A stretch of 64,000 bases of DNA, taken from assembly GCF_946480185.1 (NCBI RefSeq), contig NZ_CAMLIG010000011.1, positions 62,001-126,000 on the forward strand. The letters are read 5' to 3'. Position numbers and translations under genes: made by a program. Shown one piece after another: positions 52,789 to 62,536 of this stretch (positions are counted from its first letter, which is position 1; every line of letters starts with the position of its first letter). The notes under the pieces are model-generated. The model ran no database searches. It saw nothing but the letters and a program-made list of their open reading frames with translations, and was not told the DNA's origin. This stretch comes from an uncultured Pedobacter sp. Lineage in GTDB: Bacteria > Bacteroidota > Bacteroidia > Sphingobacteriales > Sphingobacteriaceae.

Positions 52789-54651
52789 ATGAAAAAACAT
52801 ATTTTATTGCTAATATTAATTATTTGTGCTGCCCCAAAAATTTGGGCCCAACAGGTTATTGATATTGCCAGCTTTGGACTTAAGGCAAACAGCAACCAAA
52901 ACGCTATCGAGTTTTTTGATAAAGCTTTGCAAAAAGCCAAAAACTATCCCTCTGCTAAAATTATTTTTCCAAAAGGGATATACAATTTTATTCCAAATTT
53001 CGGAAAAGACACTACGGCCAAAACTTACATCGCACATCAACTAAAGGGATTTAAAAATTTAGTGATTGATGGGCAAGGCTCCGAATTTGTTTTTCACGGA
53101 AGAACAATCCCTTTTGATATTACCGAAAGTGAAGGTATTACGTTCCAAAACTTTTCTATTGACTATAAAAGACCAATGGTTACGCAAGGGGAGTTTACGT
53201 TGGTAAGCGATACGGCTTTGCATTTAAAAATAGACAAACAGCAATATCCATTTGAAATTATAAACAATAAGGTTTGGTATTTAGGAGAAGGCTGGCGTTC
53301 TGCTTTGGCAAAATACGACCAGCTTTTTGATAAGAAAACCGGTAATATTATAGCCGAAACTCATGATGAACCTGTTGGTGATTTCTATAATCATTACGCA
53401 AAAGAAATTGCTCCAGGCATAATTTCTTTTAAAGGACCATTTAATTGGACTACCCGCCCTAAAGTGACAGATATTGTTACGATGTATAATTTTATTTATG
53501 CGGCAAATACCTTCCAGTTTTCTAAATGTAAGGATGTAGTTCTTAAAAATATCACTTTGTACCACGGTGGTAGTTTGGCAGTTTATGCAACCGCAACAGA
53601 AAACATAACGGTTGACCATTTCGATATTATTGCAAGAAAATCTAAGGGAAGATTATTTGCAAACATGGCAGATGGTTTTCATTTAAAAGGATGCAGGGGA
53701 GCAATTAAGATAGAAAACTGCAAATACAACGGTGGAGGTGATGATTTTGTAAATGTTCATAACATGTATGCCTCCGTTATAAAAAAGTTTTCAGCTCAAA
53801 AACTTTTGGTCAGAAGCTTTAAGGGCTTTCATTTTGGTGTGGGCGATAGCATTTGGCACATCTGCAAGCAAACCGGAGAAAAGATAGCCAGCAACAGAAT
53901 TAAGTCAATAAAATTAGTTGACGGAACTGACTGGAAAGGAGAATTTGAGGTTGAGTTTTATAATGACATTCCATCATCTGTTAAGGAAAACGATCTTTTA
54001 GAAAGCGCTTTTTGGCTGCCAGAAGTAGAAATAAGAAACAACCGAATACTTAAAAGACACCGCGGAACAGGAGTTAGGGCTACTACACCTAAGAAAGTAA
54101 TTATTGAGGACAATTATTTTAATACAGCCGGACATGCAATTTTAATTGAAGGCGATTTGGAGGGTTGGTTAGAGTCTGGCGCAGTAAACAATATGATCAT
54201 CAGAAACAACACTTTTGATAATTGTTTAACATCGGGCTCTGTAAATGGCGGTCGTTGGGAATGGGGAGAAGCGGTAATAGATATTACACCATCGGTAAAA
54301 CCTGTAAGCGAAAACTCAAAAGCATTTCACCACAACATCATTATTGCAAATAACAAATTCCTGTTTTTTGATTACCCAATATTAAGGGCCAGGTCTGTAG
54401 ATAATCTTCAATTTATAAATAACACCTTAATCAGAACATACATTCAAAAACCTTATACGGTTGTAAAAGCCAACTTTTTATTAGAAGGATGTCATCATGT
54501 TAGAATAGAGGGAAATAAATTTTCTAAAGACTTTTTGGGCAAAAATATCAGTACAACATTTATGAACGAAGATGATTTGTACATAGGATCAGGGCAAGGT
54601 TTAAAATGGACAAAAGACGGAAAAAAATATACGGATAAATTAGAATGGTAA
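52789..54651 (+). CDS. Parallel beta-helix protein, GH110-like alpha-galactosidase
   Basis: The 620-residue protein has a signal peptide (1-20) and a right-handed beta-helix built of repeating strands (VIDGQGSEFVF, ITFQNFSIDYKRPM, VVLKNITLYH, VEIRNNRIL, VIIEDNYFNT, MIIRNNTFDN). The block MADGFHLKGCRG followed by NGGGDDFVNVHNMY resembles GH110 alpha-1,3-galactosidases. The aspartates D295 (ADGFH) and D318-D319 (GGDD) are 23 and 24 residues apart, the spacing I recall for the GH110 catalytic residues. Full identity to characterised members was not testable. It lies 19 bases after GH97 and just before the FAD oxidoreductase gene. Confidence 0.78.
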   Translation: MKKHILLLILIICAAPKIWAQQVIDIASFGLKANSNQNAIEFFDKALQKAKNYPSAKIIFPKGIYNFIPNFGKDTTAKTYIAHQLKGFKNLVIDGQGSEFVFHGRTIPFDITESEGITFQNFSIDYKRPMVTQGEFTLVSDTALHLKIDKQQYPFEIINNKVWYLGEGWRSALAKYDQLFDKKTGNIIAETHDEPVGDFYNHYAKEIAPGIISFKGPFNWTTRPKVTDIVTMYNFIYAANTFQFSKCKDVVLKNITLYHGGSLAVYATATENITVDHFDIIARKSKGRLFANMADGFHLKGCRGAIKIENCKYNGGGDDFVNVHNMYASVIKKFSAQKLLVRSFKGFHFGVGDSIWHICKQTGEKIASNRIKSIKLVDGTDWKGEFEVEFYNDIPSSVKENDLLESAFWLPEVEIRNNRILKRHRGTGVRATTPKKVIIEDNYFNTAGHAILIEGDLEGWLESGAVNNMIIRNNTFDNCLTSGSVNGGRWEWGEAVIDITPSVKPVSENSKAFHHNIIIANNKFLFFDYPILRARSVDNLQFINNTLIRTYIQKPYTVVKANFLLEGCHHVRIEGNKFSKDFLGKNISTTFMNEDDLYIGSGQGLKWTKDGKKYTDKLEW

Positions 54652-54671
54652 AACGGAAATATAATTTAGAT

Positions 54672-56537
54672 ATGATAAAAAGAACAGTATTGGCAACTTT
54701 AATAATGGCGCTATTTGCGTTTAATGTTGTTGCAAAAGATTATGATGTGATAGTTGCCGGCGGCGGCACAGGTGGTTTTGGTGCCGCCATTCAAGCCGGC
54801 AGAATGGGATGTAAAGTGCTAATTGTCGAAAAATCAGATTGGCTTGGTGGGCAAATGGCGGCTGCAGGTGTCTCCACAATGGATGAAGGTACGGTTGCCA
54901 TTCGTAACCATGGCATATATCATGAATTTTATAATAATGCAGTAGCTTATTATAAAAAAATCGGAAAAACTGTAGCCACAACCTATTGGAACACCACATC
55001 CTTTGCTGTAGAACCTTCAGTTGGTCAAAAATTAATGTACCAAATGATTAATGAGGTTAATAAAGCCGGTAAAGGTCATATTGATGTGATGCTTTTAACA
55101 GACATAACCAAGGTATTTAAAAGCGGTAACCAAGTAAATGGAATTCAAATAGCAAACGTAATTTCAACTGCTAAAACATCCGAAAAAATTGGATGTAAAA
55201 TTTTGATTGATGCTACAGAATATGGAGATGTTATACCGCTTACCGGCGCACCTTACCGCATTGCTAAAGATATTAATACCAAAATTAACCCTAAAGATAA
55301 AGTTCAGGATTTTACTTGGACAGCAATTGTAAAAGAATACAAAAACGGAGTTCCAGAAAACTTATTGGTTAAAACTGAACCTAAAGGGTATCAGGCTTAT
55401 AAAAACCATTTATCATACATAAAGCGTTACACGGCTGATGGTTATAATGTTTATGCAAATCCAACAAGCTGGAATACCGTTGCATATTACAGAGGTTTGC
55501 CAAACTCGGGCACTAAGGGAATTGATGAATACACTACAAAAACTTCTTTAAATATTGCTCAAAATGATGTGCCGGTAACCGTTGGTGATATAGTTGATAT
55601 GAGCTTACGCTTTAAAAAAGAGATTGAACTGAGAAGGAAAACGCTTTGCTTGATTTATTACATGCAACACGAGTTAGGCTTAAAATGGTCTGTGGATACT
55701 TCGCAAAAATATGATACGCCATATAATAAATATATCACTAATAAGATGATTGCGGAAGACCCGAGTTTGAAACCTTATCAGCTTATTTTAGAGCATTTCC
55801 CGGTGATGCCTTATGTGCGGGAGAGCAATAGAATTGTTGGTGTACATACTTTAATTAGTTCGGAGATTAACCGTATCAAAGGACCAGTTGCCTTTGCAGA
55901 TGCAATTTCTATTAATGATTATCCAGAAGATTTGCATGGTTCTAAACTCCCCGAAGATTTAGATTTAAATGTGGATCCCGAGGCCGGTTCAGCTGCTGAA
56001 TCACATGACTGGGATTCAAGATGTGGCCCTTTTCAAGTTCCTCTGGAATCATTTATCCCACAAAATTTAGATGGGTTTTTGCCTGCAGAAAAAAACATAT
56101 CTCAATCGCGTATCGCAAACGGAGCAACCCGTTTACAGCCAAGCACCATGTTAAATGGACAGGCGGTTGGCAATATTGCGGCGCTTTCGGTTAAACTCGG
56201 ATTACAGCCAAGAAATATCCCTGCCGTTACCGTACAAATGGAACAGTTAAATGCAAATGCACCAATTTATGGCAAATTCATTCTGGACCTGTTCATTGGT
56301 ACAGAAAATTGGAAAGCGGCCCAATTGTGTTTGGTGCATGGACTTTTTAAAATGGACGGACAGCGATTTTTTCCAGAAGATCCATTGTCTAAAGCGGACT
56401 TTGAAAAAATTGTGGCTGACCATCAAATGCAGGGGATAAAAACTCCGGAAGGCATTATTACAAAAGCTATAGCTGCAAATTTATTTAAAAACTATTTAGT
56501 GGCACAGGCAAATGCACTCATCGCGAAAGCGAAATAA
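54672..56537 (+). CDS. Secreted FAD-dependent oxidoreductase (FAD_oxidored type)
   Basis: The 621-residue protein has a signal peptide (MIKRTVLATLIMALFAFNVVA) and an FAD-binding fold: the dinucleotide motif VIVAGGGTGGFGAAIQAGRMG and WLGGQMAAAGVSTMDE, DATEYGDV and later RLQPSTMLNGQAVGNIAALSVK. The last ~70 residues (MDGQRFFPEDPLSKADFEKIV) resemble an S-layer-homology motif. The substrate is unknown. Its place right before a GMC-type sugar dehydrogenase in the PUL suggests oxidation of a sugar or a derived acid in the periplasm. The start is set at ATG 54672, which gives the signal peptide; an upstream ATG at 54645 overlaps the GH110-like stop. Confidence 0.85.
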   Translation: MIKRTVLATLIMALFAFNVVAKDYDVIVAGGGTGGFGAAIQAGRMGCKVLIVEKSDWLGGQMAAAGVSTMDEGTVAIRNHGIYHEFYNNAVAYYKKIGKTVATTYWNTTSFAVEPSVGQKLMYQMINEVNKAGKGHIDVMLLTDITKVFKSGNQVNGIQIANVISTAKTSEKIGCKILIDATEYGDVIPLTGAPYRIAKDINTKINPKDKVQDFTWTAIVKEYKNGVPENLLVKTEPKGYQAYKNHLSYIKRYTADGYNVYANPTSWNTVAYYRGLPNSGTKGIDEYTTKTSLNIAQNDVPVTVGDIVDMSLRFKKEIELRRKTLCLIYYMQHELGLKWSVDTSQKYDTPYNKYITNKMIAEDPSLKPYQLILEHFPVMPYVRESNRIVGVHTLISSEINRIKGPVAFADAISINDYPEDLHGSKLPEDLDLNVDPEAGSAAESHDWDSRCGPFQVPLESFIPQNLDGFLPAEKNISQSRIANGATRLQPSTMLNGQAVGNIAALSVKLGLQPRNIPAVTVQMEQLNANAPIYGKFILDLFIGTENWKAAQLCLVHGLFKMDGQRFFPEDPLSKADFEKIVADHQMQGIKTPEGIITKAIAANLFKNYLVAQANALIAKAK

Positions 56538-56557
56538 TTTAATTAAACTAATTTACT

Positions 56558-57097
56558 ATGGACAGGCGATCAAGTATCAAAACCTTACTTATACTCTCAG
56601 CAGGAGCAGTCCTTCTTCCATCTTGTTTAAAGTCTGGTAAAAGCATTTCTGTTCCTTTAAAAAATCTTACGATTGATGCGGAACAGGAAGATCTTGTGGC
56701 TGCAATTTCGGATACTATTATTCCTTCTGCACCTAAAAGCCCAGGCGCAGCAGATGTTGGTGCGTACCAATTTGCATTAATGATGATAGATGATTGTTAT
56801 TCGCCTAATGATCATAAACAGTTTGTACAGGGCTTAAATGAGTTTGATGATTTTTCCAATAAAATCCTCAAAACCTCTTTCACAGATGCAACATCAAAAC
56901 AAAGGATTGATCTTTTAAAAATCATTGAAACTAATGAGGATGTGCCTGCCAATGTTAGTTTTGTATATAATAATATCAGATGGCAAACTTTAAGAGCCTT
57001 CACACAATCAAAATACTACCTAACAGAAGTACAGAAGTATGTATTAGTGCCTGGCGCATTCTATGGCTGTGTACCTGTAAAAAAGCAAACTGAATAA
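56558..57097 (+). CDS. Gluconate 2-dehydrogenase subunit 3-like small subunit
   Basis: The 179-residue protein starts MDRRSSIKTL with an Arg-Arg motif reminiscent of Tat signals and a lipobox (LLPSC, Cys 23). The rest (NLTIDAEQEDLVAAISDTIIPSAPKSPGAADVGAYQF, FMMIDDCYSP-type) matches the small-subunit family of membrane-bound GMC dehydrogenases. It probably helps export and mature the flavin subunit encoded 3 bases downstream. In characterised glucoside 3-dehydrogenases a subunit of this type pairs with the GMC subunit and electrons go to a cytochrome c, which is not in the window. Confidence 0.88.
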   Translation: MDRRSSIKTLLILSAGAVLLPSCLKSGKSISVPLKNLTIDAEQEDLVAAISDTIIPSAPKSPGAADVGAYQFALMMIDDCYSPNDHKQFVQGLNEFDDFSNKILKTSFTDATSKQRIDLLKIIETNEDVPANVSFVYNNIRWQTLRAFTQSKYYLTEVQKYVLVPGAFYGCVPVKKQTE

Positions 57098-57100
57098 AAA

Positions 57101-58807
57101 ATGGAAAATTCAAAACAGTCAAATACTTTTGATGCTATAGTTATAGGATCTGGTATGAGTGGCGGATGGGCCGCAAAAGAATTTTGTGAGAAAGGTTTAA
57201 AAACATTGGTGCTGGAGCGGGGGAGAGATGTAGTGCACAATAAAGATTATCCAACCACTAACATGATGCCATGGGAATTTAAACATCGTGGGGATATTCC
57301 TTATGAAGTGCGGGAGAAAAATCCGGTTGTTAGCCGTTGTTATGCTTTTAGAGAAGATGCCCAGCATTTCTTTGTAAAAGATGTTGAGCATCCGTACATA
57401 CAAGATAAGCCTTTTGATTGGATAAGAGGTTATCAAGTGGGGGGCAAATCACTTTTGTGGGCTCGCCAAACACAACGTTGGAGCGATTTTGACTTTGAAG
57501 GACCTAAGAGAGACGGTTTCGCGGTGGACTGGCCTATTCGTTATAAAGATCTTTCAAGCTGGTACAGTTATGTGGAAAAATTCGCAGGCATTTCCGGAAA
57601 TAAAGATGGGTTGCCAAACCTTCCTGACGGCGAGTTTTTGCCTCCCCTTGATTTAACCTGTGTAGAAAATTACTTTAAAGATTTTGTTGCAAAAAATTAC
57701 AAAGGTAGGGATGTAATTTACGGCAGGTGCGCACATTTGACCAAGCCTCAAAAAATTCATTTTGACCAAGGCCGTGTACAGTGCCAAAATAGAAGCTTAT
57801 GCCAAAGAGGTTGCCCATTTGGTGGATATTTTAGTGCCAATTCAAGTACTTTGCCATGGGCGCAAAAAACGGGAAATATGACCTTACGCCCTTTTTCTGT
57901 GGTACATTCTGTTATTTATGATGACAACAAAGGTAAAGCAGTTGGTGTAAGGGTAATTGATGCTTTTACAAATGAATCAACAGAATATTATGCGCCAATT
58001 ATTTTCGTAAATGCGGGAGCCTTTAATACCAACATTATCTTATTGAACTCCAAATCAAAAAGATTCCCCAACGGTTTAGGTAATGATAACGGCCTTTTGG
58101 GGAAATATGTTGCCTTTCATAATTACAGAGCCAGTATTACGGCAAGATATAATGGTTTTCAAGATTCAATTTCTACAGGAGGACGACGTCCTACAAGTGC
58201 CTATATGCCTCGTTTCAGAAATCTTTATAAGCAGGAAACCGATTTTTTGCGGGGTTATGCAACAACTTTTATTGCCGAAAGAATGATGTATAACGATTCT
58301 AGCTCCTTCGGTTTACAGACCAAAGAAAATTTATTAGCCAAACCCACTCTTGGTGATTGGTATATAAAATCAGGCATGATGGGCGAAACTATCCCAAAAG
58401 AAACAAATTTCTTAAGCTTAGATGAGCATAAGAAAGATAAATGGGGTATTCCATTGCTTAAAATTAATATAGATTATGATGAAAATGATGAAAAAATGAT
58501 CAAAGATTTTTTTGAGCAAATGACAGAAATGTACACTAAAGCTGGCTTTACTGATATTAAAACAGATGACTCAAAACAAGCTCCAGGATTGGATATCCAT
58601 CACATGGGAGGTGTAAGGATGGGTAATGATCCAAAAACATCTTTGCTTAACAAATGGAATCAACTCCATAATTGTCCGAACGTATTTGTAACAGACGGGG
58701 CGTGTATGACTTCAACCTCAACACAAAACCCTTCTTTAACTTTTATGGCTTTTGCGGCTCGGTCTGCAAATTATGCGGTCGAACAGTTGAAAAAAGGTAA
58801 GTTATAA
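57101..58807 (+). CDS. GMC-family oxidoreductase, glucoside 3-dehydrogenase-like catalytic subunit
   Basis: The 568-residue protein has the FAD motif FDAIVIGSGMSGGWAAKEFCEKG near the N-terminus, the glucose-methanol-choline core and a C-terminal active site with H501 in DIHHMGGVRMG and N543 in TQNPSLTF. A cysteine-rich segment (CQNRSLCQRGCPFG, about 228-241) resembles the Fe-S cluster site of the flavin subunit of bacterial glucose dehydrogenases. No own signal peptide is visible, so export is likely with the small subunit. It would oxidise a sugar hydroxyl, probably at C3. It is cotranscribed with the small subunit (3-base gap). Confidence 0.9.
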   Translation: MENSKQSNTFDAIVIGSGMSGGWAAKEFCEKGLKTLVLERGRDVVHNKDYPTTNMMPWEFKHRGDIPYEVREKNPVVSRCYAFREDAQHFFVKDVEHPYIQDKPFDWIRGYQVGGKSLLWARQTQRWSDFDFEGPKRDGFAVDWPIRYKDLSSWYSYVEKFAGISGNKDGLPNLPDGEFLPPLDLTCVENYFKDFVAKNYKGRDVIYGRCAHLTKPQKIHFDQGRVQCQNRSLCQRGCPFGGYFSANSSTLPWAQKTGNMTLRPFSVVHSVIYDDNKGKAVGVRVIDAFTNESTEYYAPIIFVNAGAFNTNIILLNSKSKRFPNGLGNDNGLLGKYVAFHNYRASITARYNGFQDSISTGGRRPTSAYMPRFRNLYKQETDFLRGYATTFIAERMMYNDSSSFGLQTKENLLAKPTLGDWYIKSGMMGETIPKETNFLSLDEHKKDKWGIPLLKINIDYDENDEKMIKDFFEQMTEMYTKAGFTDIKTDDSKQAPGLDIHHMGGVRMGNDPKTSLLNKWNQLHNCPNVFVTDGACMTSTSTQNPSLTFMAFAARSANYAVEQLKKGKL

Positions 58808-58876
58808 CTTGTGTATTTCAACCAGTAATTAAAAACTAATTGTAATTGTAGGAATATTTTAAATTCTCCAAAATTA

Positions 58877-60145
58877 ATGAAAAGAAAATCTGATTCCATT
58901 TTAAATACCGATCCAGAGTCGGATGCCAGAAACAAATCGCTTATATTTTTTGCTGTTTTATTGGCCTCAATGGGATACTTTGTAGATATCTACGATCTCT
59001 TATTATTTAGCATAGTACGAGTGCCGAGCTTAAAATCTTTAGGTTTTGTAGGACAAATACTAACAGATAAAGGTATCATGTTGTTAAATGTACAAATGAT
59101 AGGTCTTCTTTTAGGAGGAATATGTTGGGGAATCCTGGGCGATAAAAAGGGGAGATTGTATGTTTTGTTTGGCTCAATTTTTCTTTATTCCATTGCCAAT
59201 ATTGCCAATGGGTTTGTAAATTCCATAGAATCTTATGCCTTTTGGCGCTTTGTTGCGGGTTTTGGTCTTGCCGGAGAACTGGGCGCAGGTATTACCCTAG
59301 TTTCTGAATTAATGCCGAAAGCAAAAAGAGGTTATGCAACAACGATAGTTGCATCTGTGGGTGTTAGCGGAGCCGTAGTGGGTTTTTTCGTTGCAGAACT
59401 TTTCGATTGGCGAACTTCGTTTTTTGTAGGTGGCGCACTTGGAATCTCATTGTTACTATTGAGAATTGGCGTTTCCGAATCTGGCATGTTTGGAAAATCT
59501 AATGAGAGCAACGCAAAAAAAGGCGATTTTCTTTCATTATTTCAAAACCGAAAAAGATTTTTTAAATATGCCAGGTGTATCATTATCGGTATCCCTCTAT
59601 GGTTTGTAGTGGGTATTTTAATCACCCTTTCTCCAGAGTTTGGTAAAGTACTTGGCGTAACTGCTGATGTAAATGCAGGCGCTGCAGTATCATGGTGTTA
59701 TGGAGGGTTGGTATTAGGAGATATCATGAGCGGCTTGCTAAGCCAGTATCTAAAAAGTAGGATAAAAGTGGTTTACACATTTTTGTTTTTAACTGCTATT
59801 TCAACAGTCGCGTTTTTTACACTCAAAGGTTTAAGTCTTTCCTCTTTTTATCTTATTTGTTTGGCGTTAGGTTTTTCTGTTGGGTACTGGGTAATATTTA
59901 TGACGATTGCAGCAGAACAATTTGGCACCAATATACGGGCTACCGTTACTACAACAGTCCCAAATTTTGTAAGAGGAGCAGTTGTTCCTATTTCATTGCT
60001 GTTTCAATATCTCAGAGGTTTTTTCAACGGATCCATTGTACATGCCGGTGTAGTGGTTGCAGTATTATGTTTTGGATTTGCTTTTTGGGCATTAAGATAT
60101 ATGCAGGAAACGTTTTCAAAAGATTTGGATTATTTGGAAGAATAA
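58877..60145 (+). CDS. MFS transporter, sugar or acid type
   Basis: The 422-residue protein has about 12 membrane helices. The motif between helices 2 and 3 reads GILGDKKGR and the helix-4 region is RFVAGFGLAGELGAGITLVSE, typical of the MHS/AAHS-like branch of the major facilitator superfamily. It has a hydrophilic N-terminal tail (1-20) before helix 1. It would take up a small organic molecule from the periplasm. The position after the GMC dehydrogenase suggests a product of sugar oxidation. The substrate is not deducible. Confidence 0.85.
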   Translation: MKRKSDSILNTDPESDARNKSLIFFAVLLASMGYFVDIYDLLLFSIVRVPSLKSLGFVGQILTDKGIMLLNVQMIGLLLGGICWGILGDKKGRLYVLFGSIFLYSIANIANGFVNSIESYAFWRFVAGFGLAGELGAGITLVSELMPKAKRGYATTIVASVGVSGAVVGFFVAELFDWRTSFFVGGALGISLLLLRIGVSESGMFGKSNESNAKKGDFLSLFQNRKRFFKYARCIIIGIPLWFVVGILITLSPEFGKVLGVTADVNAGAAVSWCYGGLVLGDIMSGLLSQYLKSRIKVVYTFLFLTAISTVAFFTLKGLSLSSFYLICLALGFSVGYWVIFMTIAAEQFGTNIRATVTTTVPNFVRGAVVPISLLFQYLRGFFNGSIVHAGVVVAVLCFGFAFWALRYMQETFSKDLDYLEE

Positions 60146-60242
60146 AAGATAAATCTGATAAAAGAGCTGCCGGGCTCTATAAAATCGGTGTTTAAAAATC
60201 ATTTAATATTTTAAAAAATATAATATCATTTTATACAATTTT

Positions 60243-61109
60243 ATGATGACAGATAGAAGAACTTTTATGAAACAGACCGGCATTGCGGTTGCAGCGCTGG
60301 CATTTGCGCCTTCATGTGTTTTGGGCGGATCAGATAAACCATTAGGGATTCAGCTTTACTCTTTAAAAGACCAATTACCCTTGGACCCTAAAGGAGTTTT
60401 GGCAAAAGTTGCGAAAACGGGCTATAAACAGGTAGAGGTTTACGGATATGAAAACGCGAAATTCTTTGGCCTTAGCGTTCAGGAATTTAAAAAGGCTTTG
60501 GATATCAACGGTTTGGTAAGTCCGAGCGGCCATTACGGTATGGATGATTTTTTAAGTGGAAAGCAAAATAACTTGGACGAGCTAATCAGCGTTTCAAACC
60601 AGCTTAAGCATGAGTATTTGGTGATACCGCACATTGGCGAAGAGCTGAGAAAAACCGCTGACGATTATAAAAAACTGGCTGAGCGGTTTAACCTTGCCGG
60701 AAAACTTTGCAAACAAGGCGGACTAAAACTAGGTTACCATAACCATGATTTTGAATTCACCAATTTTGATGGGGAAACCGGTTATGGTATTTTTCTTAAA
60801 AACACCGATCCGTCTCTAGTAGATTTTGAAATGGATCTTTACTGGGTAGTAAGGGCAGGGGCAGATCCTATCGCTTTATTTAAACAAAATCCTCACCGTT
60901 TCCGGATGTGGCATATTAAAGACATGGACAAAACTAACCATGTATTAAATACAGAAATAGGCAAAGGAACAGTGGATTTTAAAAAGATTTTTGACAATCG
61001 AGAATTGTCTGGTGTAAAGTATTATTATCTGGAACAGGAAAATTATAAAATTGATCCGTACAAAAGTATAAAAGAAAGCTACAATTATATTGAAACCCAA
61101 TTATTGTAA
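60243..61109 (+). CDS. Periplasmic sugar isomerase/epimerase-fold protein (lipoprotein)
   Basis: The 288-residue protein has a TIM-barrel fold of the AP-endonuclease-2/xylose isomerase type. It has an Arg-Arg start (TDRRTFMKQTG) and a lipobox (FAPSC, Cys 25), so it acts outside the cytoplasm. Metal-binding positions are visible in YHNHDFEF, FEMDLYW, MWHIKDMD and YYLEQE. Periplasmic proteins of this kind in glycoside 3-oxidation loci handle 3-keto sugars, but whether it isomerises, epimerises or eliminates cannot be told. It lies between the two MFS genes, with 97 and 69 base gaps. Confidence 0.85.
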   Translation: MMTDRRTFMKQTGIAVAALAFAPSCVLGGSDKPLGIQLYSLKDQLPLDPKGVLAKVAKTGYKQVEVYGYENAKFFGLSVQEFKKALDINGLVSPSGHYGMDDFLSGKQNNLDELISVSNQLKHEYLVIPHIGEELRKTADDYKKLAERFNLAGKLCKQGGLKLGYHNHDFEFTNFDGETGYGIFLKNTDPSLVDFEMDLYWVVRAGADPIALFKQNPHRFRMWHIKDMDKTNHVLNTEIGKGTVDFKKIFDNRELSGVKYYYLEQENYKIDPYKSIKESYNYIETQLL

Positions 61110-61178
61110 AATAGCTGAATATTTGAACTCTGTATACAATTAAACCAATCAATCATTAAACAAAACCTACTTTAAATT

Positions 61179-62468
61179 ATGGACATCATTCATCGCAAAC
61201 AGCTTTTTATTACAAGTTGCCTGGCATTATTAGTTACTTCACTGTCTTTTGGTATCAGGGCGGGAATATTGAACCAATTAGGAACAGAGTTTTTGTTAGA
61301 CGCCTCGCAACTCAGTTCCATCACCGCTACAGCATTTTGGGGTTTTCCTTTAGCGGTAATTATAGGAGGAGTGCTGGTGGATATCATCGGCATGAAAAAG
61401 CTCCTCGGTTTAGCTTTTGTTTTCCATTTGGTAGGAATATTAATGACAATTTTTGCTCAAGGATACCTAACCTTGTTTTTTTCGACCCTGCTGATAGGTA
61501 TTGCCAACGGAACAGTTGAGGCAGCTTGTAATCCTTTGGTAGCTACGCTTTATCCTGATAAAAAAACAACAAAACTTAACCATTTCCATTTATGGTTTCC
61601 GGGCGGTATCTTTTTGGGGACAATAATTGTATTATTGCTCAACCATTTAGGGCTTCACTGGCAAATTCAAGTGGGGCTAATGTTAATTCCAACAGTGATT
61701 TATGGTTTTCAGGTTTTTAAGCAAACTTTCCCGGTTACAGAACGCGTATCATCTGGCGTTTCAACAGCAACAATGTATCGTTCCGTAGGATCTCCATTAT
61801 TTATATTTATGTTTATCTGTATGTTTGGTACGGCTATAACAGAGCTGTTTACCGGGCAATGGATAGATGTTTTATTAGCCAACGTAACCGGTAACGCCAT
61901 ACTAATTTTAACATTAACAACTGGGATAATGGTTGTTGGAAGAGGAATGGCGGCGCCAGTTGTGAAGAAATTTTCGCCACAGGGCGTATTGCTGATGTCG
62001 GCAATTTTCGCCACTATAGGTCTTTATCTTTTAAGTACATTAACCGGTAACGCTGTATTTCTTGCTGCGATTGTATTTGGAATGGGAGTATGCTATTTTT
62101 GGCCAACCATGATAGGTTTTGTAGCAGAAAATATTCCCAGTTCTGGTGCATTGGGATTAAACCTAATGGGAGGAGCCGGAATGTTCGCAGTATCTGTTTA
62201 CACACTTTTTATGGGAGGCTTTTATGATAACTTGGTTAAAAATAAACTGCCTCAAGGTGCGGATATCAGCTCATATTTAAAAGCCGATGCCGGTTCTGAA
62301 ATGGCAAATGCATTACAAAACGCAAAAAATTTGGCAGGTCCAGAGGTATTAAGAGCCACCTTAATTATTCCCATCATTTTAACTTTTGCTTTTTTAGGTT
62401 TAGTAATCTATATGCGGAATAACAAAAAAGTATCTATTTCTAATTCGCATGTGGGATCTAAATTATAA
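61179..62468 (+). CDS. MFS transporter, second of the locus
   Basis: The 429-residue protein has about 12 membrane helices (SCLALLVTSLSFGIRAG; GFPLAVIIGGVLVDIIG; FFSTLLIGIANGTVEAACNPLVATLYPD; FLAAIVFGMGVCYFWPTMIGF). The middle loop and the helix 4-5 region resemble the fucose/glucose permease branch (FucP/GlcP-like), which would suit import of a monosaccharide or keto sugar. It is unlike the other MFS protein of the locus, suggesting two different substrates. It is followed 68 bases later by the Gfo/Idh gene. Confidence 0.85.
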   Translation: MDIIHRKQLFITSCLALLVTSLSFGIRAGILNQLGTEFLLDASQLSSITATAFWGFPLAVIIGGVLVDIIGMKKLLGLAFVFHLVGILMTIFAQGYLTLFFSTLLIGIANGTVEAACNPLVATLYPDKKTTKLNHFHLWFPGGIFLGTIIVLLLNHLGLHWQIQVGLMLIPTVIYGFQVFKQTFPVTERVSSGVSTATMYRSVGSPLFIFMFICMFGTAITELFTGQWIDVLLANVTGNAILILTLTTGIMVVGRGMAAPVVKKFSPQGVLLMSAIFATIGLYLLSTLTGNAVFLAAIVFGMGVCYFWPTMIGFVAENIPSSGALGLNLMGGAGMFAVSVYTLFMGGFYDNLVKNKLPQGADISSYLKADAGSEMANALQNAKNLAGPEVLRATLIIPIILTFAFLGLVIYMRNNKKVSISNSHVGSKL

Positions 62469-62536
62469 ACAGCTATTTGTCAACTAATTTCTATCTTTAG
62501 TTAAGTTAAAGATATTTACCTCAAAAAAATATATAA

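Noticed and set aside
60163..60178. AGAGC / GCTCT hairpin after the first MFS gene
   Set aside because: Only 5 bp with no T-run; probably chance.
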